Source: Anaerolineae bacterium (GTDB lineage Bacteria; Chloroflexota; Anaerolineae; Aggregatilineales; JAFGMM01). Taken from it: a stretch of 64,000 bases of DNA. The stretch's first letter is position 1. Each line of letters begins with the position of its first letter. The stretch is taken from NCBI GenBank assembly GCA_027494055.1, contig JAOSJO010000026.1, positions 5,094-69,093 on the forward strand. The letters are read 5' to 3'. Shown piece by piece: positions 27,338 to 36,644 of this stretch. A model generated the notes under the pieces. That model had not been told where the DNA came from, did no database searches, and was given only the letters and a program-made list of their open reading frames with translations. The position numbers were made by a program, and so were the translations under genes.

Positions 27338-28063
27338 ATGGCTGTTGAGCGTCACGTCACCGACCTGCTGCCCGCGTATGCGCTGGGCTGCCTGGATGCG
27401 GAAGAGGCCGCCCTGGTCGCTTCTCACCTGGAGACCTGCGCGCACTGCCGCGCGGACCTGGCCGGCTACGAGGCGGTGACGGGCAACCTGGCGCTGGCCG
27501 CTCCAGACGCGGCCCCGCCGGCCGCCTTGAAGCGCCGCCTCATGGCGCGTGTCGCGCCGGCTGCGGCGTCTCGCCGGGCCTCCGAACGGGCCGCGCCGGC
27601 GCAGCGGCTCGCGGGCTGGCTCCGGCCCGCGTGGCCGGTCCTGGGGCTTGCCGCGCTGCTGCTGATCGTGGCGCTCGGCGTCAGCAACCTGCTCCTCTGG
27701 CAGCGGCTCAACGAAGCGCCGCCCCCCGTGGGCACGCTGCGCACCATCGGCCTCGTCGGCACCGACGCCGCGCCGGTCGCGCTCGGCACGCTTGTCGTGA
27801 GCATGGACGAGCGGCATGGCGTCCTCGCCGTGGATGGCCTGCCCCCGCTCGACGCGACGCAGCAGTACCAGCTCTGGTTGATCGACCAGGAGGGCCAGCG
27901 GACCAGCGGCGCGGTCTTCTCGGTTGACGAAGCCGGCTACGGCGCGGCCATCGTCGAAGCGCCGCAGCCGATCTTCGACTACTCGACGTTTGGCGTCACC
28001 ATCGAGCCGGCGGGCGGCAGCCCCGGCCCGACGGGGACGAAAGTCCTCGGCGGCGAGCTATAG
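27338..28063 (+). CDS. RskA-like zinc-finger anti-sigma factor
   Basis: 241 residues. The N-terminal anti-sigma zinc motif is HVTDLLPAYALGCLDAEEA...HLETCAHC (His-x3-Cys-x2-Cys arrangement), a single membrane helix WPVLGLAALLLIVALGVSNLLLW lies near residue 108, and the extracytoplasmic C terminus is of the RskA family (YQLWLIDQEGQRTSGAVF). It should bind and silence the sigma factor encoded just upstream until a surface signal triggers proteolysis. Confidence 0.9.
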   Translation: MAVERHVTDLLPAYALGCLDAEEAALVASHLETCAHCRADLAGYEAVTGNLALAAPDAAPPAALKRRLMARVAPAAASRRASERAAPAQRLAGWLRPAWPVLGLAALLLIVALGVSNLLLWQRLNEAPPPVGTLRTIGLVGTDAAPVALGTLVVSMDERHGVLAVDGLPPLDATQQYQLWLIDQEGQRTSGAVFSVDEAGYGAAIVEAPQPIFDYSTFGVTIEPAGGSPGPTGTKVLGGEL

Positions 28064-28084
28064 CCGCCCTCCCTCTCTGAAAAA

Positions 28085-28365
28085 CCGCGGTTTGGTAGCT
28101 CCTCAGGGAGCTTGACGCATTCTGGTAAAAAATCCGGTAGCGGCTCGTCGCCTCGTAGACCAGAGCTGTTCACTCCAGGCGAGTAGCGTTGCGTTTTCCG
28201 TAGCCCGCCGACTGAAGTCGGCTGTGACTGAAGTCAGCGCCTAATCGTCGCCAACAGTGATGATCGCTGCGAAATTAGCCCGCGACTTTAGTCGCGGGGT
28301 TAGAGAAGAATGCCATTATCGGATTGATTTCTTAAGGAGCTTGAAGCTCCCAGGGAGCTAATGGA
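28085..28365. repeat. Repeat cluster between the anti-sigma and dtxR-like genes
   Basis: Holds a GGTAGCTCCTCAGGGAGCTT palindrome (about 28093-28112), two GACTGAAGTC-type units (28202-28225 and 28225-28240), an inverted TTAGCCCGCGACTTTAGTCG unit (28275-28300), and GGAGCTTGAAGCTCCCAGGG (28335-28356). No gene is seen in 28064-28371. Confidence 0.65.
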
Positions 28366-28371
28366 AGGAAA

Positions 28372-29034
28372 CTACTCGGCCAGGGCGACGCGCAGCACGC
28401 GCGCCAGCTCGTAGCCGATGACCTGCTCGTGCCCGTCAATCGTCAGGCGCAGCGGGCCGTGGAACGGCGCGCGGTTGACGAGCGTGACCGGCTGGCCGGG
28501 GATGAGTTGGAGGTCTGCAAGGTAGCGCAGTTTCTCGGCGTCGTGGGTGCGCACCCGGCTGACGATCAGGTCAGTCGGCGCGTGGACCTCGATCATGGGC
28601 ATGTCGTGCACTTCGGGCATCACGCCCTCGGCGGTGGGGATCGGCTCGCCGTGCGGGCACCGGGTCGGGTAGCCGGCCAGCGCTTCCATGCGGTCGGCGA
28701 CCACATCGCTGACCACCGCGCCGATGGCGTCCGCCTCGTCGTGGACCTCGTCCCAGCCGAACGCCATCACGTTGACCAGGAACGCCTCGACCAGCCGGTG
28801 GCGGCGGATGCTCTTGAGCGCCTCCCGCTCGCCGGCCGGCGTCAGACGGATGCCGCGATAGGGTTCGTGCTCCACCAGGCCGCTTTCGCTCAGGCGGCTG
28901 ATCATGCGCGCCGCCGCCGGCGCGGACACGTCCATCTGCTCGGCCAGATCGGAGGTCGAGACGGTGGCACCCCCCTGCTGCGCGAGGCGGTAGGCTTCGG
29001 CCAGGTATTCCTGCACTTTGGGACTGATGTCCAT
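28372..29034 (-). CDS. DtxR/MntR-family metal-dependent transcriptional regulator
   Basis: 220 residues. N-terminal winged helix (VSTSDLAEQMDVSAPAAARMISRLSESGLVEHEPYRGIRLT), then a metal-binding dimerisation domain with HRLVEAFLVNVMAFGWDEVHDEAD and TRCPHGEPIP, and a C-terminal FeoA/SH3-like domain (LIPGQPVTLVNRAPFHGPLRL). It senses Fe or Mn and represses metal-uptake genes. The ATG at 29034 is chosen to match the family start (MDISPKVQEYL); an upstream extension in frame lacks family similarity. No transporter is adjacent. A palindrome upstream may be its own operator. Confidence 0.9.
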   Translation of the reverse strand: MDISPKVQEYLAEAYRLAQQGGATVSTSDLAEQMDVSAPAAARMISRLSESGLVEHEPYRGIRLTPAGEREALKSIRRHRLVEAFLVNVMAFGWDEVHDEADAIGAVVSDVVADRMEALAGYPTRCPHGEPIPTAEGVMPEVHDMPMIEVHAPTDLIVSRVRTHDAEKLRYLADLQLIPGQPVTLVNRAPFHGPLRLTIDGHEQVIGYELARVLRVALAE

Positions 29035-29085
29035 GTGTTTGACCACGGTACCCTGCCTGGAGTTGCATATAGGGCGCAGAACAGA

Positions 29086-29104
29086 CCCTACGCCAATCGT
29101 AGGG
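29086..29104. promoter_or_regulatory. Palindrome upstream of the dtxR-like gene (possible operator)
   Basis: Perfect inverted repeat CCCTACG-CCAAT-CGTAGGG, 52 bp before the start codon, just downstream of a possible -10 (TATCCT, 29117-29112). Position fits autoregulation, but it does not match a known DtxR or MntR box. Confidence 0.4.
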
Positions 29105-29243
29105 CAACCACAGGATAATTGCAATCAATTTCTGACTTATTATACCCGATTTTCTGCGTGGGAAGGGGATAACTAAGCCAAAGTCAGTCGGTTTTGGCGC
29201 TCCTGGGGGCCTTTGGCCGCCCGAACGGCTGCGCGGGCGCGCC

Positions 29244-30197
29244 CTACCCCTCCAGGCTGTGCCACACCAGCGCCGCCGCGCCAATCGCGCCCGACTCGGG
29301 GCCGAGGCCGGCGCGCACCACCGACGCCGCGATCTCATCGCCGCGAAACGCCCACTCACGGAGCGCCGCCCGCGCCGGCTCGAAGAGCAGGTCGCCCGCC
29401 GCCGCGACGCCGCCCCCGATCACGATGCGCTCCGGGTCAACCAGATCGGCGTAGAGCGCCAGGCCGTGGCCCAGGTGCCGCCCCGCCACCTCGAACGCCC
29501 TGCGCGCGAGCGCGTCGCCGGCCTGCGCCGCCGCCGCAACGTCTTTCGCCGTGAGCGCCTCGCGGTCTGCGCCCGCCAGCGCGCTCGGCTCGCCCCGCGC
29601 CAGCGCCTCGCGCATCCAGCGCTCAATCGCCGTGCCGGAGGCCAGCGTCTCCAGGCAGCCGCGCTTGCCGCAGCCGCAGCGGTGGCCGCCCGGCGCGATC
29701 ACCAGATGGCCGATCTCGCCCGCCTTGTCGCGCGCCCCGTGATATATGCGCCCGTCCAGCACCATCCCGCCGCCCACGCCGGTCCCCACCGTGACGTAGA
29801 GCATGTGGCGCGCGCCCTGCCCCGCGCCGTAGCGTATCTCGCCGAGCGCGGCGGCGTTCGTGTCCTTCTCCATGTACAGGCCGCGCGCCCCGGCGTCGCC
29901 CAGGCGCGCGATGAGCATGGCGCGCAGCGGCACATCGCGCCAGTGCAGGTTCGACGCCAGCGCCACCACACCCGCCGCCGTGACCACGCCCGGCACGCCG
30001 ACGCCGATCCCGGCGATTGGACCGCCGGCGGCGCGCAGTTCCTCGATGGCGGCGACGATGCGCCCGACGACCGCCTCCACGCCCTCGGCGGGGTGGGTGG
30101 GGCGGCGCGCGCGGGCGACGCGCGCGCCGCCCCGGTCGATGAGCGCCGCCTCGATCTTGGTGCCGCCCAGGTCTACGCCGATGGCGTAATCGCTCAT
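29244..30197 (-). CDS. ROK-family sugar kinase (glucokinase-like)
   Basis: 317 residues. ATP-binding DLGGTKIEAALID at the N terminus, substrate loop EKDTNAAALGE, VTVGTGVGGGMVLDG, GEIGHLVI, and the ROK zinc site HRCGCGKRGCLE. It phosphorylates glucose or a related sugar; substrate cannot be fixed from sequence. zwf and pgl, which use glucose-6-phosphate, lie 7 kb away on the opposite strand. The ATG at 30197 is supported by the family start. Confidence 0.92.
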   Translation of the reverse strand: MSDYAIGVDLGGTKIEAALIDRGGARVARARRPTHPAEGVEAVVGRIVAAIEELRAAGGPIAGIGVGVPGVVTAAGVVALASNLHWRDVPLRAMLIARLGDAGARGLYMEKDTNAAALGEIRYGAGQGARHMLYVTVGTGVGGGMVLDGRIYHGARDKAGEIGHLVIAPGGHRCGCGKRGCLETLASGTAIERWMREALARGEPSALAGADREALTAKDVAAAAQAGDALARRAFEVAGRHLGHGLALYADLVDPERIVIGGGVAAAGDLLFEPARAALREWAFRGDEIAASVVRAGLGPESGAIGAAALVWHSLEG

Positions 30198-30264
30198 GGT
30201 CGCCTCACGGATGGGATAGCGTGCCCGGTCATCTTTGGTGGGTCTCCTTGCGCGCTGTGTGGAC

Positions 30265-31080
30265 TCAGGTTTCAGGCTTCTGGAAGATCAGGATGAACTC
30301 GTGCGCCTTGTTGACGCGAAACACATACGGGTAGCCCAGCGGGCGCAGGTTGTTGTACTCGCGCCGGCGGTCCCAGACGATGATATCATCGAACGTGAAG
30401 CCCAGCGACACCATCCGGTCCGCGATGTCGGCGTGAAACGGGTAGAAGCGGTTCTTCTTGCGGATGTCCATCACCACCACGATGCAGTACGAACCCGGTC
30501 GCAGCAGCGTGAAACACCCGGCAAAGACCTTGCTCAATTCATCCAGGAATTGCGCATAATCGGGCACGCGGCCCAGGTCGTCAGTTTCCTCCCCGTAATT
30601 GCGGATGTCCTTGCTGTCCGCCGTCCGGCGGCGCGTCAGGATGTCCCAGTACGGCGGCGACGTAATCACCAGATCGACCGGCTCGCTTACCAGTTCGGTC
30701 AGTCGCCGCGCGTCCCCCTGGACGAAACAGCTTGTACCGCCGCCGCCCGCCATCGAAGAGGCTTCGTCGGGCAATGGCAGTTGTCGCGGTCGGTCCTGCG
30801 CGACGGCAATGAACGCGGGATTGAGTTCGACGCCGATGCCGCGCTTGCCCAGCAGCTCCGCCGCAATCGCGGTCGTGCCGACGCCCGCAAAAGGATCGAG
30901 GATGGTCCGCTGCTCAGCGTTAGTAAAGATACGGATAAGGCGCAGCGCGAGTTCCAGGGGAAACATCGCCGGGTGACTGAGGGCCATCTCCTCCGGCGTC
31001 TTGCGAATGTCGTCCCAGACGCTCAGGGAATACCGGGTCCAGGTTTTGCCGTCGAGGTCGTTGGCGCGTGGCTTCACCAC
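30265..31080 (-). CDS. Orphan DNA methyltransferase (N4-cytosine/N6-adenine type)
   Basis: 271 residues. AdoMet motif ILDPFAGVGTTAIAAELLGKRGIGVELN near residue 60 precedes the catalytic motif VITSPPYWDILT near residue 135; there is a C-terminal conserved part (NNLRPLGYPYVFRVNKAHEFILIF). TSPPYW favours N4-cytosine or N6-adenine amino methylation. No restriction enzyme or specificity gene lies nearby, so it looks like a solitary epigenetic methylase. Starts at adjacent GTG codons (31080 or 31077) after GAGGG. Confidence 0.85.
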   Translation of the reverse strand: MVKPRANDLDGKTWTRYSLSVWDDIRKTPEEMALSHPAMFPLELALRLIRIFTNAEQRTILDPFAGVGTTAIAAELLGKRGIGVELNPAFIAVAQDRPRQLPLPDEASSMAGGGGTSCFVQGDARRLTELVSEPVDLVITSPPYWDILTRRRTADSKDIRNYGEETDDLGRVPDYAQFLDELSKVFAGCFTLLRPGSYCIVVVMDIRKKNRFYPFHADIADRMVSLGFTFDDIIVWDRRREYNNLRPLGYPYVFRVNKAHEFILIFQKPET

Positions 31081-31199
31081 ACCCTCACAACCCTGCCCTC
31101 GGTGGAGGTGGGCGCGTCGCTGCCGTGCATCTCTGAGAAGGATGGGCGCATCGGGCGGTTCCTGCGGATATTCACACCCATACTAGCATCATATATAAT

Positions 31200-31690
31200 C
31201 AGAAGCAACCGGCGCGGGGCGCGGCAGATCGCCTGATGAAACCGCGAATAATGCCATCAAACTTCCCCCGCCCGGGACCCCAAAGGGATGAAGATGCCCG
31301 GGGGTAGGGGGAAGCGGGGCTTCTTCCTTCCCGCCTCTGTACCTCCTACGCTTGATGTTTTGGAAGCCCTCGGAGGGGGCCTTCTTAGAGGGGGAGGGGG
31401 AGGGGAGAGAATTTTCCTATTCTTATGATTCGTCCGATCTGTGTTATCTGTGGTAAAACGGCCTGCCGCCCGGTCAAAGCGAAGGCGACAGGGATTGGGG
31501 GCGCGTCCCCGGCGGCGCAGTTGCCCTGTAAGCGGCTTCGTGCGATGATACATAAGATGACCCAGGTAACCGGGGCGAGCAACACTCGAACCGGGCTGCG
31601 CGCCGGGCGGCCGGCCACAGCCGACGACACGGCAACAGAGCGCACGGCGGCCCCACTGACACTGGGGGCGGTGCGCGAGGCGGGGGGACG
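31200..31690. other. Gene-free region with low-complexity G-rich tract
   Basis: About 490 bp. Contains a GCCCGGGA/ATGCCCGGGGG area (31265-31305), a G/A-rich tract (31372-31411), and an ATCTGTGTTATCTGTGGTAA phrase (31435-31455) of a kind often repeated in intergenic DNA. Short open frames here lack credible starts. Confidence 0.5.
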
Positions 31691-32488
31691 ATGGACGCGG
31701 AAATGACAACGGATCGGGTTTTCGTCGGGGTGGACCTGACGGCGGGCGAGCGCGCGATCACCTATGCGGCGCTGGACGCGCGCCGGCGCATCATCGCGCA
31801 CGCAAAGGCGGACCTGGACGGCGCGGTCGCGGCGTTGCGCGCCTATCCGCATGTCGTCTGCGCAGTCGATGCGCCGCAGACGCGCAACGCCGGCCTGATG
31901 GCCGATCCCCAGTACCGTGCGCAGCTTGGGCTGCGGCCCAGCGCATCGACCTACATCAACTACAAGGTCTGTGAGTACGAACTGCGGCGGCGCGGCATCG
32001 GCCTCTACAACACGCCCCGCGACGCGGACGCCGCCCCCAAGTGGATGCGCTTCGGCTGGCGCTTCTACGCCGCGCTGCAGGCCGCCGGCATGGTCACCTG
32101 GCCGGAGCCGGGCGCGCGCCAGGTCTTCGAGGTTCACCCGCACGCCTGCTTCACCGTCATGCTGGGGCATCGCCCGCTCAAGAAGGTGTCGCTTGAGGGC
32201 CGCTTGCAGCGCCAGGCGCTCCTTTACCGCGCAGGCGTGGGCGTCCGCGACCCTATGACGGTACTGGAGGAGCTGACGCCGCACCGCCTGCTGATGGGCG
32301 ACCTGAGCTTCGACGGCCTGCTGCTCGACCATGACACGCTCGACGCGCTGGCGGCGGCCTACACGGCCTGGCTCACCGTCGAAAGGCCGGAGCAGATCAC
32401 GGCGGTGGGCGACCCCGATGAGGGTCTTATCGTGCTGCCCACCGAGGAGCTGAAAGACAAGTATCCCCGGACGAGCCGCCAGTGGTGA
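31691..32488 (+). CDS. DUF429 protein (predicted RNase H-fold nuclease)
   Basis: 265 residues. N-terminal FVGVDLTAGERAITYAALD resembles the first acidic strand of RNase H folds; VCAVDAPQTRN and the C-terminal DTLDALAAAYTAWL carry further acidic residues conserved in DUF429. FEVHPHACFTVMLG is typical of the family. Biochemical role unproven. GGGGGGA precedes the ATG. Confidence 0.8.
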   Translation: MDAEMTTDRVFVGVDLTAGERAITYAALDARRRIIAHAKADLDGAVAALRAYPHVVCAVDAPQTRNAGLMADPQYRAQLGLRPSASTYINYKVCEYELRRRGIGLYNTPRDADAAPKWMRFGWRFYAALQAAGMVTWPEPGARQVFEVHPHACFTVMLGHRPLKKVSLEGRLQRQALLYRAGVGVRDPMTVLEELTPHRLLMGDLSFDGLLLDHDTLDALAAAYTAWLTVERPEQITAVGDPDEGLIVLPTEELKDKYPRTSRQW

Positions 32489-32543
32489 GGGCGCGCTGCG
32501 CCGGTCACGGTACAGACGGCGGAGAAACAGGGAGGGCAGGCCC

Positions 32544-33783
32544 ATGAGGCGCACGGGTCTTCTGCTGCTGCTTATGGCTGTGACCCTGGCCGGTGGGGCG
32601 GCAGCCCAGGAGGAAACGCCCGCCCTCGTCGTGGCCTACGTTGACGACGGCGACCTGTGGCTGTGGCAGGAGGGCGACGCGGCGCGGCGCATTGCCGAGC
32701 GCGACATCCAGCAGCCGGTGCTCGCGCCGGGCGGCGCGCGCGTTGCGTTCCGCCGGCTGGGTCCGGAGCCGGGCGAGGAGCTGGCAATCCTGGACATCGA
32801 GAGCGGCGTGAAGCGCGTGTCGCTCACCGCAGACGCCATCTCGACCGACGCGGAGCGGCGCGGCGTGAATCAGTTTGCCTGGGCCGACGCAGATACGCTG
32901 TACTTCAACACGGTCAGGGTCCTGCCCGACACGCTCTTCACCATCGAGACGGACGACCTGTGGCGCACCGACGCGACAACGGGCACGGTGACGAAGTTGC
33001 TCGCGCCGGGCGATGGCGGGTACTTTGCGGTCGCGCCCGACGGCGCGCACATCGCAGTCACGAGGCCGGGGCGCTACGGCGAGGCCGACCAGCCGGGCAC
33101 GGTGAGTGTCTTCGACGCCAGCGGCGCGGGCCGCGTGGACGTGCTGTCTTTCCCCGCTGTCGCCACGGGCAGCGAGTACCGGTTCTACCCGATCCCGTCC
33201 TGGCTCCCGGACAGCAGCGGGTTCCGCGTCCCGATCCCCGACCCGGAGGCCGTCTACGGGGCCGATGACGTGCCGCCGGTCGCGCTGTGGGGAAGCGTCC
33301 GTCAGCGGTCCGGCGCGGCAGATCGGCGCTGTGCCGGCGGATTACTTCAGCGTGGTGTTCAACGACGCCTTCTGGTCGCCGGACGGCGCGCACATCGTGT
33401 ACACACAGCGCGCCGGCGCGCAGGAGGCGAACCGCCTGTCGCTCTGCATCGCCGCCGGCGATGGCGGCAACCCGGCGTGCCATGACGAGGTCGCGGTTGG
33501 GGCGTATGCGCCGCTCGGCTGGAAGCCCGACGGGAGCGCGTTCGCGTACCGTATCGACACGGCGGATACCACGTCGATGTGGCTGCTCAGCGCCGGCGGC
33601 GCGCGTCAGCCCCTCGCCGGCGAGGCGGCGCTCGACCTGGCGTGGGTGGACGCCGATACCTACGTCTACGTCGTCTCGGTCGATGCCACGCTTGCGCTGA
33701 AGTACGTCCGGTCCGGCGGCGCGCCGCAGACCATCGCCACGACGGCGGGGTGGCCGGCCTTCAGCGCGGCGCAGGTTGAGTAG
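32544..33783 (+). CDS. Secreted TolB-like beta-propeller protein (frameshifted)
   Basis: About 412 codons with a frame change near 33300. Signal peptide MRRTGLLLLLMAVTLAGGAAAQ, then blade repeats such as PVLAPGGARVAFRRLG, YFAVAPDGAHIAVTRPG, WLPDSSGFRVPIPD and AFWSPDGAHIVYTQRAG. The good GGGAGG site and ATG at 32544 fix the start. It probably works outside the membrane as a binding scaffold; no enzyme motif is visible. Stands between DUF429 and a sigma-factor gene. Confidence 0.8.
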
Positions 33784-33870
33784 AGGGTAGTACGCATTCC
33801 ATTCGGTGCGTAGATCGCGCGTGAGAATGCGATAAACTATGTGACGCGCGACGGAGGCGACTCACGCCAC

Positions 33871-34525
33871 ATGCCTGACCAGGAAGAAAGCCCCCGTTTG
33901 ACCCAACGCACCAACGCCGAGTGGTTGGCCGACCTGCGCGCGCCCGGCCCGGCTCGCGACCAGGCCATCGCGGACCTGCGGGCGACGCTGCTGCGCGGCC
34001 TGCGCTACGCCCTGTCCAGCCGGGCGACGGTGCGCGAGGCCGACCTGGAAGACTTCGTGCAGGAGGCGCTGCTCCGGGTTCTCAACGACCTCGATTCGTT
34101 CCGGGGCGAGGCGCGCCTCACCACCTGGGCGCAGAAGATCGCGGTGCGCGTGGCGTTCAGCGAGCTGCGCCGCCGCCGGTGGCGCGATGTCTCGCTGGAA
34201 ACAATGACAGAGACGCCCACCGGCGGGGGAGTTCATCCCGCTTGCGCTGGCCGACCCTGCGCCCGACTCGGAGCAGCAGGCCGCGCGCAGGCTGGTCATC
34301 GAGGCCATGCGCCGCGTCATCGACGAGGAGCTGACGGCGCGGCAGCGCCAGGCGCTCGTCGCTGTGGCGCTTAACGGCCTGCCCCTGGAGGTTGTCGCCG
34401 AGCGCATGGGCACGAACCGCAACGCGCTCTACAAGCTCTTGCACGACGCGCGGCAAAGCCTCAAGCGCCGGATGCTGGAGGCGGGCCTGTCGGCGGACGA
34501 CATCCTGTCGGCCTTCGACGCTTGA
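33871..34525 (+). CDS. ECF-type RNA polymerase sigma factor (frameshifted)
   Basis: About 218 codons with one frame change at a G run near 34225. Region 2: VREADLEDFVQEALLRVLNDLDSFRGEARLTTWAQKIAVRVAFSELRRRRW. Region 4: LTARQRQALVAVALNGLPLEVVAERMGTNRNALYKLLHDARQSLKRRM. GGAGG precedes the ATG at 33871. Followed 58 bp later by a small zinc-finger gene, its probable anti-sigma partner. Confidence 0.85.
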
Positions 34526-34583
34526 TAGGTAAGGAAAAGGCGCTTTTGGGTGTCTTTACCTTGAGGTAACAAGAGGGCAAACG

Positions 34584-34825
34584 ATGGGACTGAACAAAGA
34601 CGCGCTGAGGGGGATGGTCCGGGGCATTCTCGCCACGCGACCCGACGAGATCGCGTGCGAGGCGTGCTTCGAGCAACTTGACCATTTCGTAGAGATGACC
34701 CTCCAGGGCATGGACGCCGCAGCCGCCATGCCCCTGGTTCAGGACCACCTCGACCGTGCAAGGACTGCCGCGAGGAATTCCAGGCGCTCCTGGATGCGCT
34801 CCGCGCCATCGAAAGCGGCCAGTGA
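34584..34825 (+). CDS. Small zinc-finger (zf-HC2-like) protein (frameshifted)
   Basis: About 80 residues with one base lost near 34757. Cysteines in ACEACFEQLDHFVEM and, after the shift, HLDRCKDCREEFQALLDALR give the Cys-x2-Cys ... His-x3-Cys-x2-Cys pattern of anti-sigma zinc fingers. No membrane helix. It likely modulates the sigma factor upstream. Confidence 0.7.
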
Positions 34826-35149
34826 CCGGCCTGCGGTTCGGCAACGTGCGAGGAAGCGCCGCGCTTCCTCGTTTTCGTTTGCGCCCCTGGGGAAAACCCG
34901 TTCAATCTGTGTCTGGGGGGCGTCAGGGCCGGTGCGCCGCCAGCCGGAGGACATCATCACGCTGCCATCTGCCCCTGACAGATCGAGCGTCGCGGACCAC
35001 TCGTAGGTCTTCGGCCAGGTGCGGAAGACCGGCGGGAAGAACCAGAGCGTCAGCCGCTGCCGGATCGTGCCGCGAGGCTTCCAGTTGTCGGTCCGGCCAA
35101 GCGCTCACGGCGGCGCAGGCGAAAGAAGCCCCGGCAAGGGCCGCAGCAT
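34739..35149 (-). other. Possible degraded or frameshifted reading frame
   Basis: The minus strand reads a plausible protein tail: NWKPRGTIRQRLTLWFFPP, then FRTWPKTYEWSATLDLSGAD and SSGWRRTGPDAPQTQIERVF. In-frame TGA lies directly before this part, and a short ATG-led stretch (MLRPLPGLLSPAPP) is in the same frame upstream. No family recognised. It overlaps the end of the zinc-finger gene and may be a gene remnant or chance. Confidence 0.3.
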
Positions 35150-35297
35150 GGGGTATAATGGGCGACGTAGTGTGTCCAATAACTTCGACGATGTCGGGGA
35201 TGGCGGCGCAGGGTTGCCCGCCGCGCCGTCGGCCGAATCCTCTTGGCTCACTATGGGTACAACATATACAGCCAATCTAGGGAAAGGATAGGTAAGA

Positions 35298-35726
35298 ATG
35301 GCGCAAGCGAAACAGGACGACAGGGTGAAAGTTCACTACACGGGCCGGCTCGACGATGGCACGGTCTTCGACAGCTCGTTGAAGCGCGATCCGCTTGAGT
35401 TCACCATCGGCGCGGGCGACATCATCCCCGGTTTCGAGGCCGCCGTCGTTGGGATGAACCCCGGCGACACGAAGACCATCACGATCCCAGCGGACGAGGC
35501 TTACGGCGCTTACGACGAGGAACTGCTGCTTGCCGTGCCGCGCGAGCAGTTCCCGGCGGACTTCGATCTGGAGATCGACCAGCAGTTGCAGGTCAGACAG
35601 CGCGGCGGTGACGTGATCGTCGTGACCGTGCACGCAATCACCGACACGAGCGTGACGCTGGACGCCAACCACCCGCTCGCCGGTGAGAACCTGACGTTCG
35701 ACATCGAACTTATCGAGATTGTTTAA
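35298..35726 (+). CDS. FKBP-type peptidyl-prolyl isomerase (SlyD-like)
   Basis: 142 residues. VKVHYTGRLDDGTVFDSS and LEFTIGAGDIIPGFEAAVVGMNPGDTKTITIPADEAYGAYDEELL form the FKBP core, with an inserted flap domain (VPREQFPADFDLEIDQQLQV...) as in SlyD, ending ANHPLAGENLTFDIELIEI. No His-rich tail. Cytoplasmic proline isomerase/chaperone. AAGGATAGG precedes the ATG. Confidence 0.95.
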   Translation: MAQAKQDDRVKVHYTGRLDDGTVFDSSLKRDPLEFTIGAGDIIPGFEAAVVGMNPGDTKTITIPADEAYGAYDEELLLAVPREQFPADFDLEIDQQLQVRQRGGDVIVVTVHAITDTSVTLDANHPLAGENLTFDIELIEIV

Positions 35727-35831
35727 CGGGTTGAGTCGCTAAAGGGCGGGGTGAGGCAGGCGCGCTTGCAGACCGGGCGTCATCGGTGCCTGTGGCGGTG
35801 CCTGCCCCGATGCCTTGCTTGAGGCGCAGCA

Positions 35832-36548
35832 ATGTACGACTTCACCAATCAGGTAGTCGTCGTGACCGGCGCAGTGGGCAACCTGGGCCAGGCTGTGATG
35901 CACGCCTTCCTTGAGGCAGGCGCGAAGCTCGCGCTCGTCGATCACCGCGCCGACCGCCTGCACAAGCTCTACCCCGACCTCGCCGATACGCCCGACCACC
36001 TTCTGGTGCAGGGCATCGACCTGACCGACGCCAGCGCGGTGGAGGCGATGGCGGCGAAGGTGGTGGCACACTTCGGCCAGATTGACGTGCTTGTCAACAC
36101 AGCCGGCGGCTACCGCGCCGGGACGCCGGTCCACGAGACGCCGGTGGAAACCTGGGACTACATGCTGAACCTGAACGCGCGGTCCGCGTTCCTGGCGAGC
36201 CGCGCGGTGGTCCCGCACATGCTGGAGCGCGGCAGCGGTAAGGTCATCCATGTCGGCGCGCGGGCGGCGCTGGCCGGGAGCAAAAACGCCGCCGCCTACA
36301 GCGCCGCGAAGGCCGCGCTGGTCCGCCTCACTGAGAGCATGGCCGCCGAACTCAAATCCCACGGGATCAACGTCAACTGCGTGCTGCCCGGCACCATCGA
36401 CACGCCGGAGAACCGGGAGGCCATGCCCAACGCCATCTTTAGCCGGTGGGTGCCGCCGGAGGCGGTCGCCGACGTGATCCTCTTTCTCGCGTCGGCGGCG
36501 GCGCGGGCGGTGCATGGCGCGGCGATCCCGGTCTATGGCGAGTCGTAG
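35832..36548 (+). CDS. Short-chain dehydrogenase/reductase
   Basis: 238 residues. VVVTGAVGNLGQAVMHAFLEAGAKLALVDH forms the NAD(P) site, NTAGGY follows, and the catalytic YSAAK is present; the usual Ser is replaced in the local context HVGARAALAGSKNAAAYSAAK, as in one SDR subgroup. C-terminal INVNCVLPGTIDTPENR. Substrate unknown. Lies 105 bp after the FKBP gene and 96 bp before the DCC-family gene. Confidence 0.9.
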   Translation: MYDFTNQVVVVTGAVGNLGQAVMHAFLEAGAKLALVDHRADRLHKLYPDLADTPDHLLVQGIDLTDASAVEAMAAKVVAHFGQIDVLVNTAGGYRAGTPVHETPVETWDYMLNLNARSAFLASRAVVPHMLERGSGKVIHVGARAALAGSKNAAAYSAAKAALVRLTESMAAELKSHGINVNCVLPGTIDTPENREAMPNAIFSRWVPPEAVADVILFLASAAARAVHGAAIPVYGES

Positions 36549-36644
36549 CGGAGTCGCCCGCGTGGCCTTCCGCACCGAGGTCGGTTGACCGGCGTGGCGC
36601 GCCGTGCTTTAGGCGTGCGTACTCGGTGCGCCTGCGGGTGGACG

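Noticed and set aside
12602..28307. CRISPR array
   Set aside because: Repeats are palindromic, irregularly spaced, scattered over kilobases and without cas genes.
31425..31706. Small Cys-containing protein (CVICGKTAC)
   Set aside because: No ribosome site, composition like intergenic DNA, and the start overlaps a phrase common in non-coding repeats.
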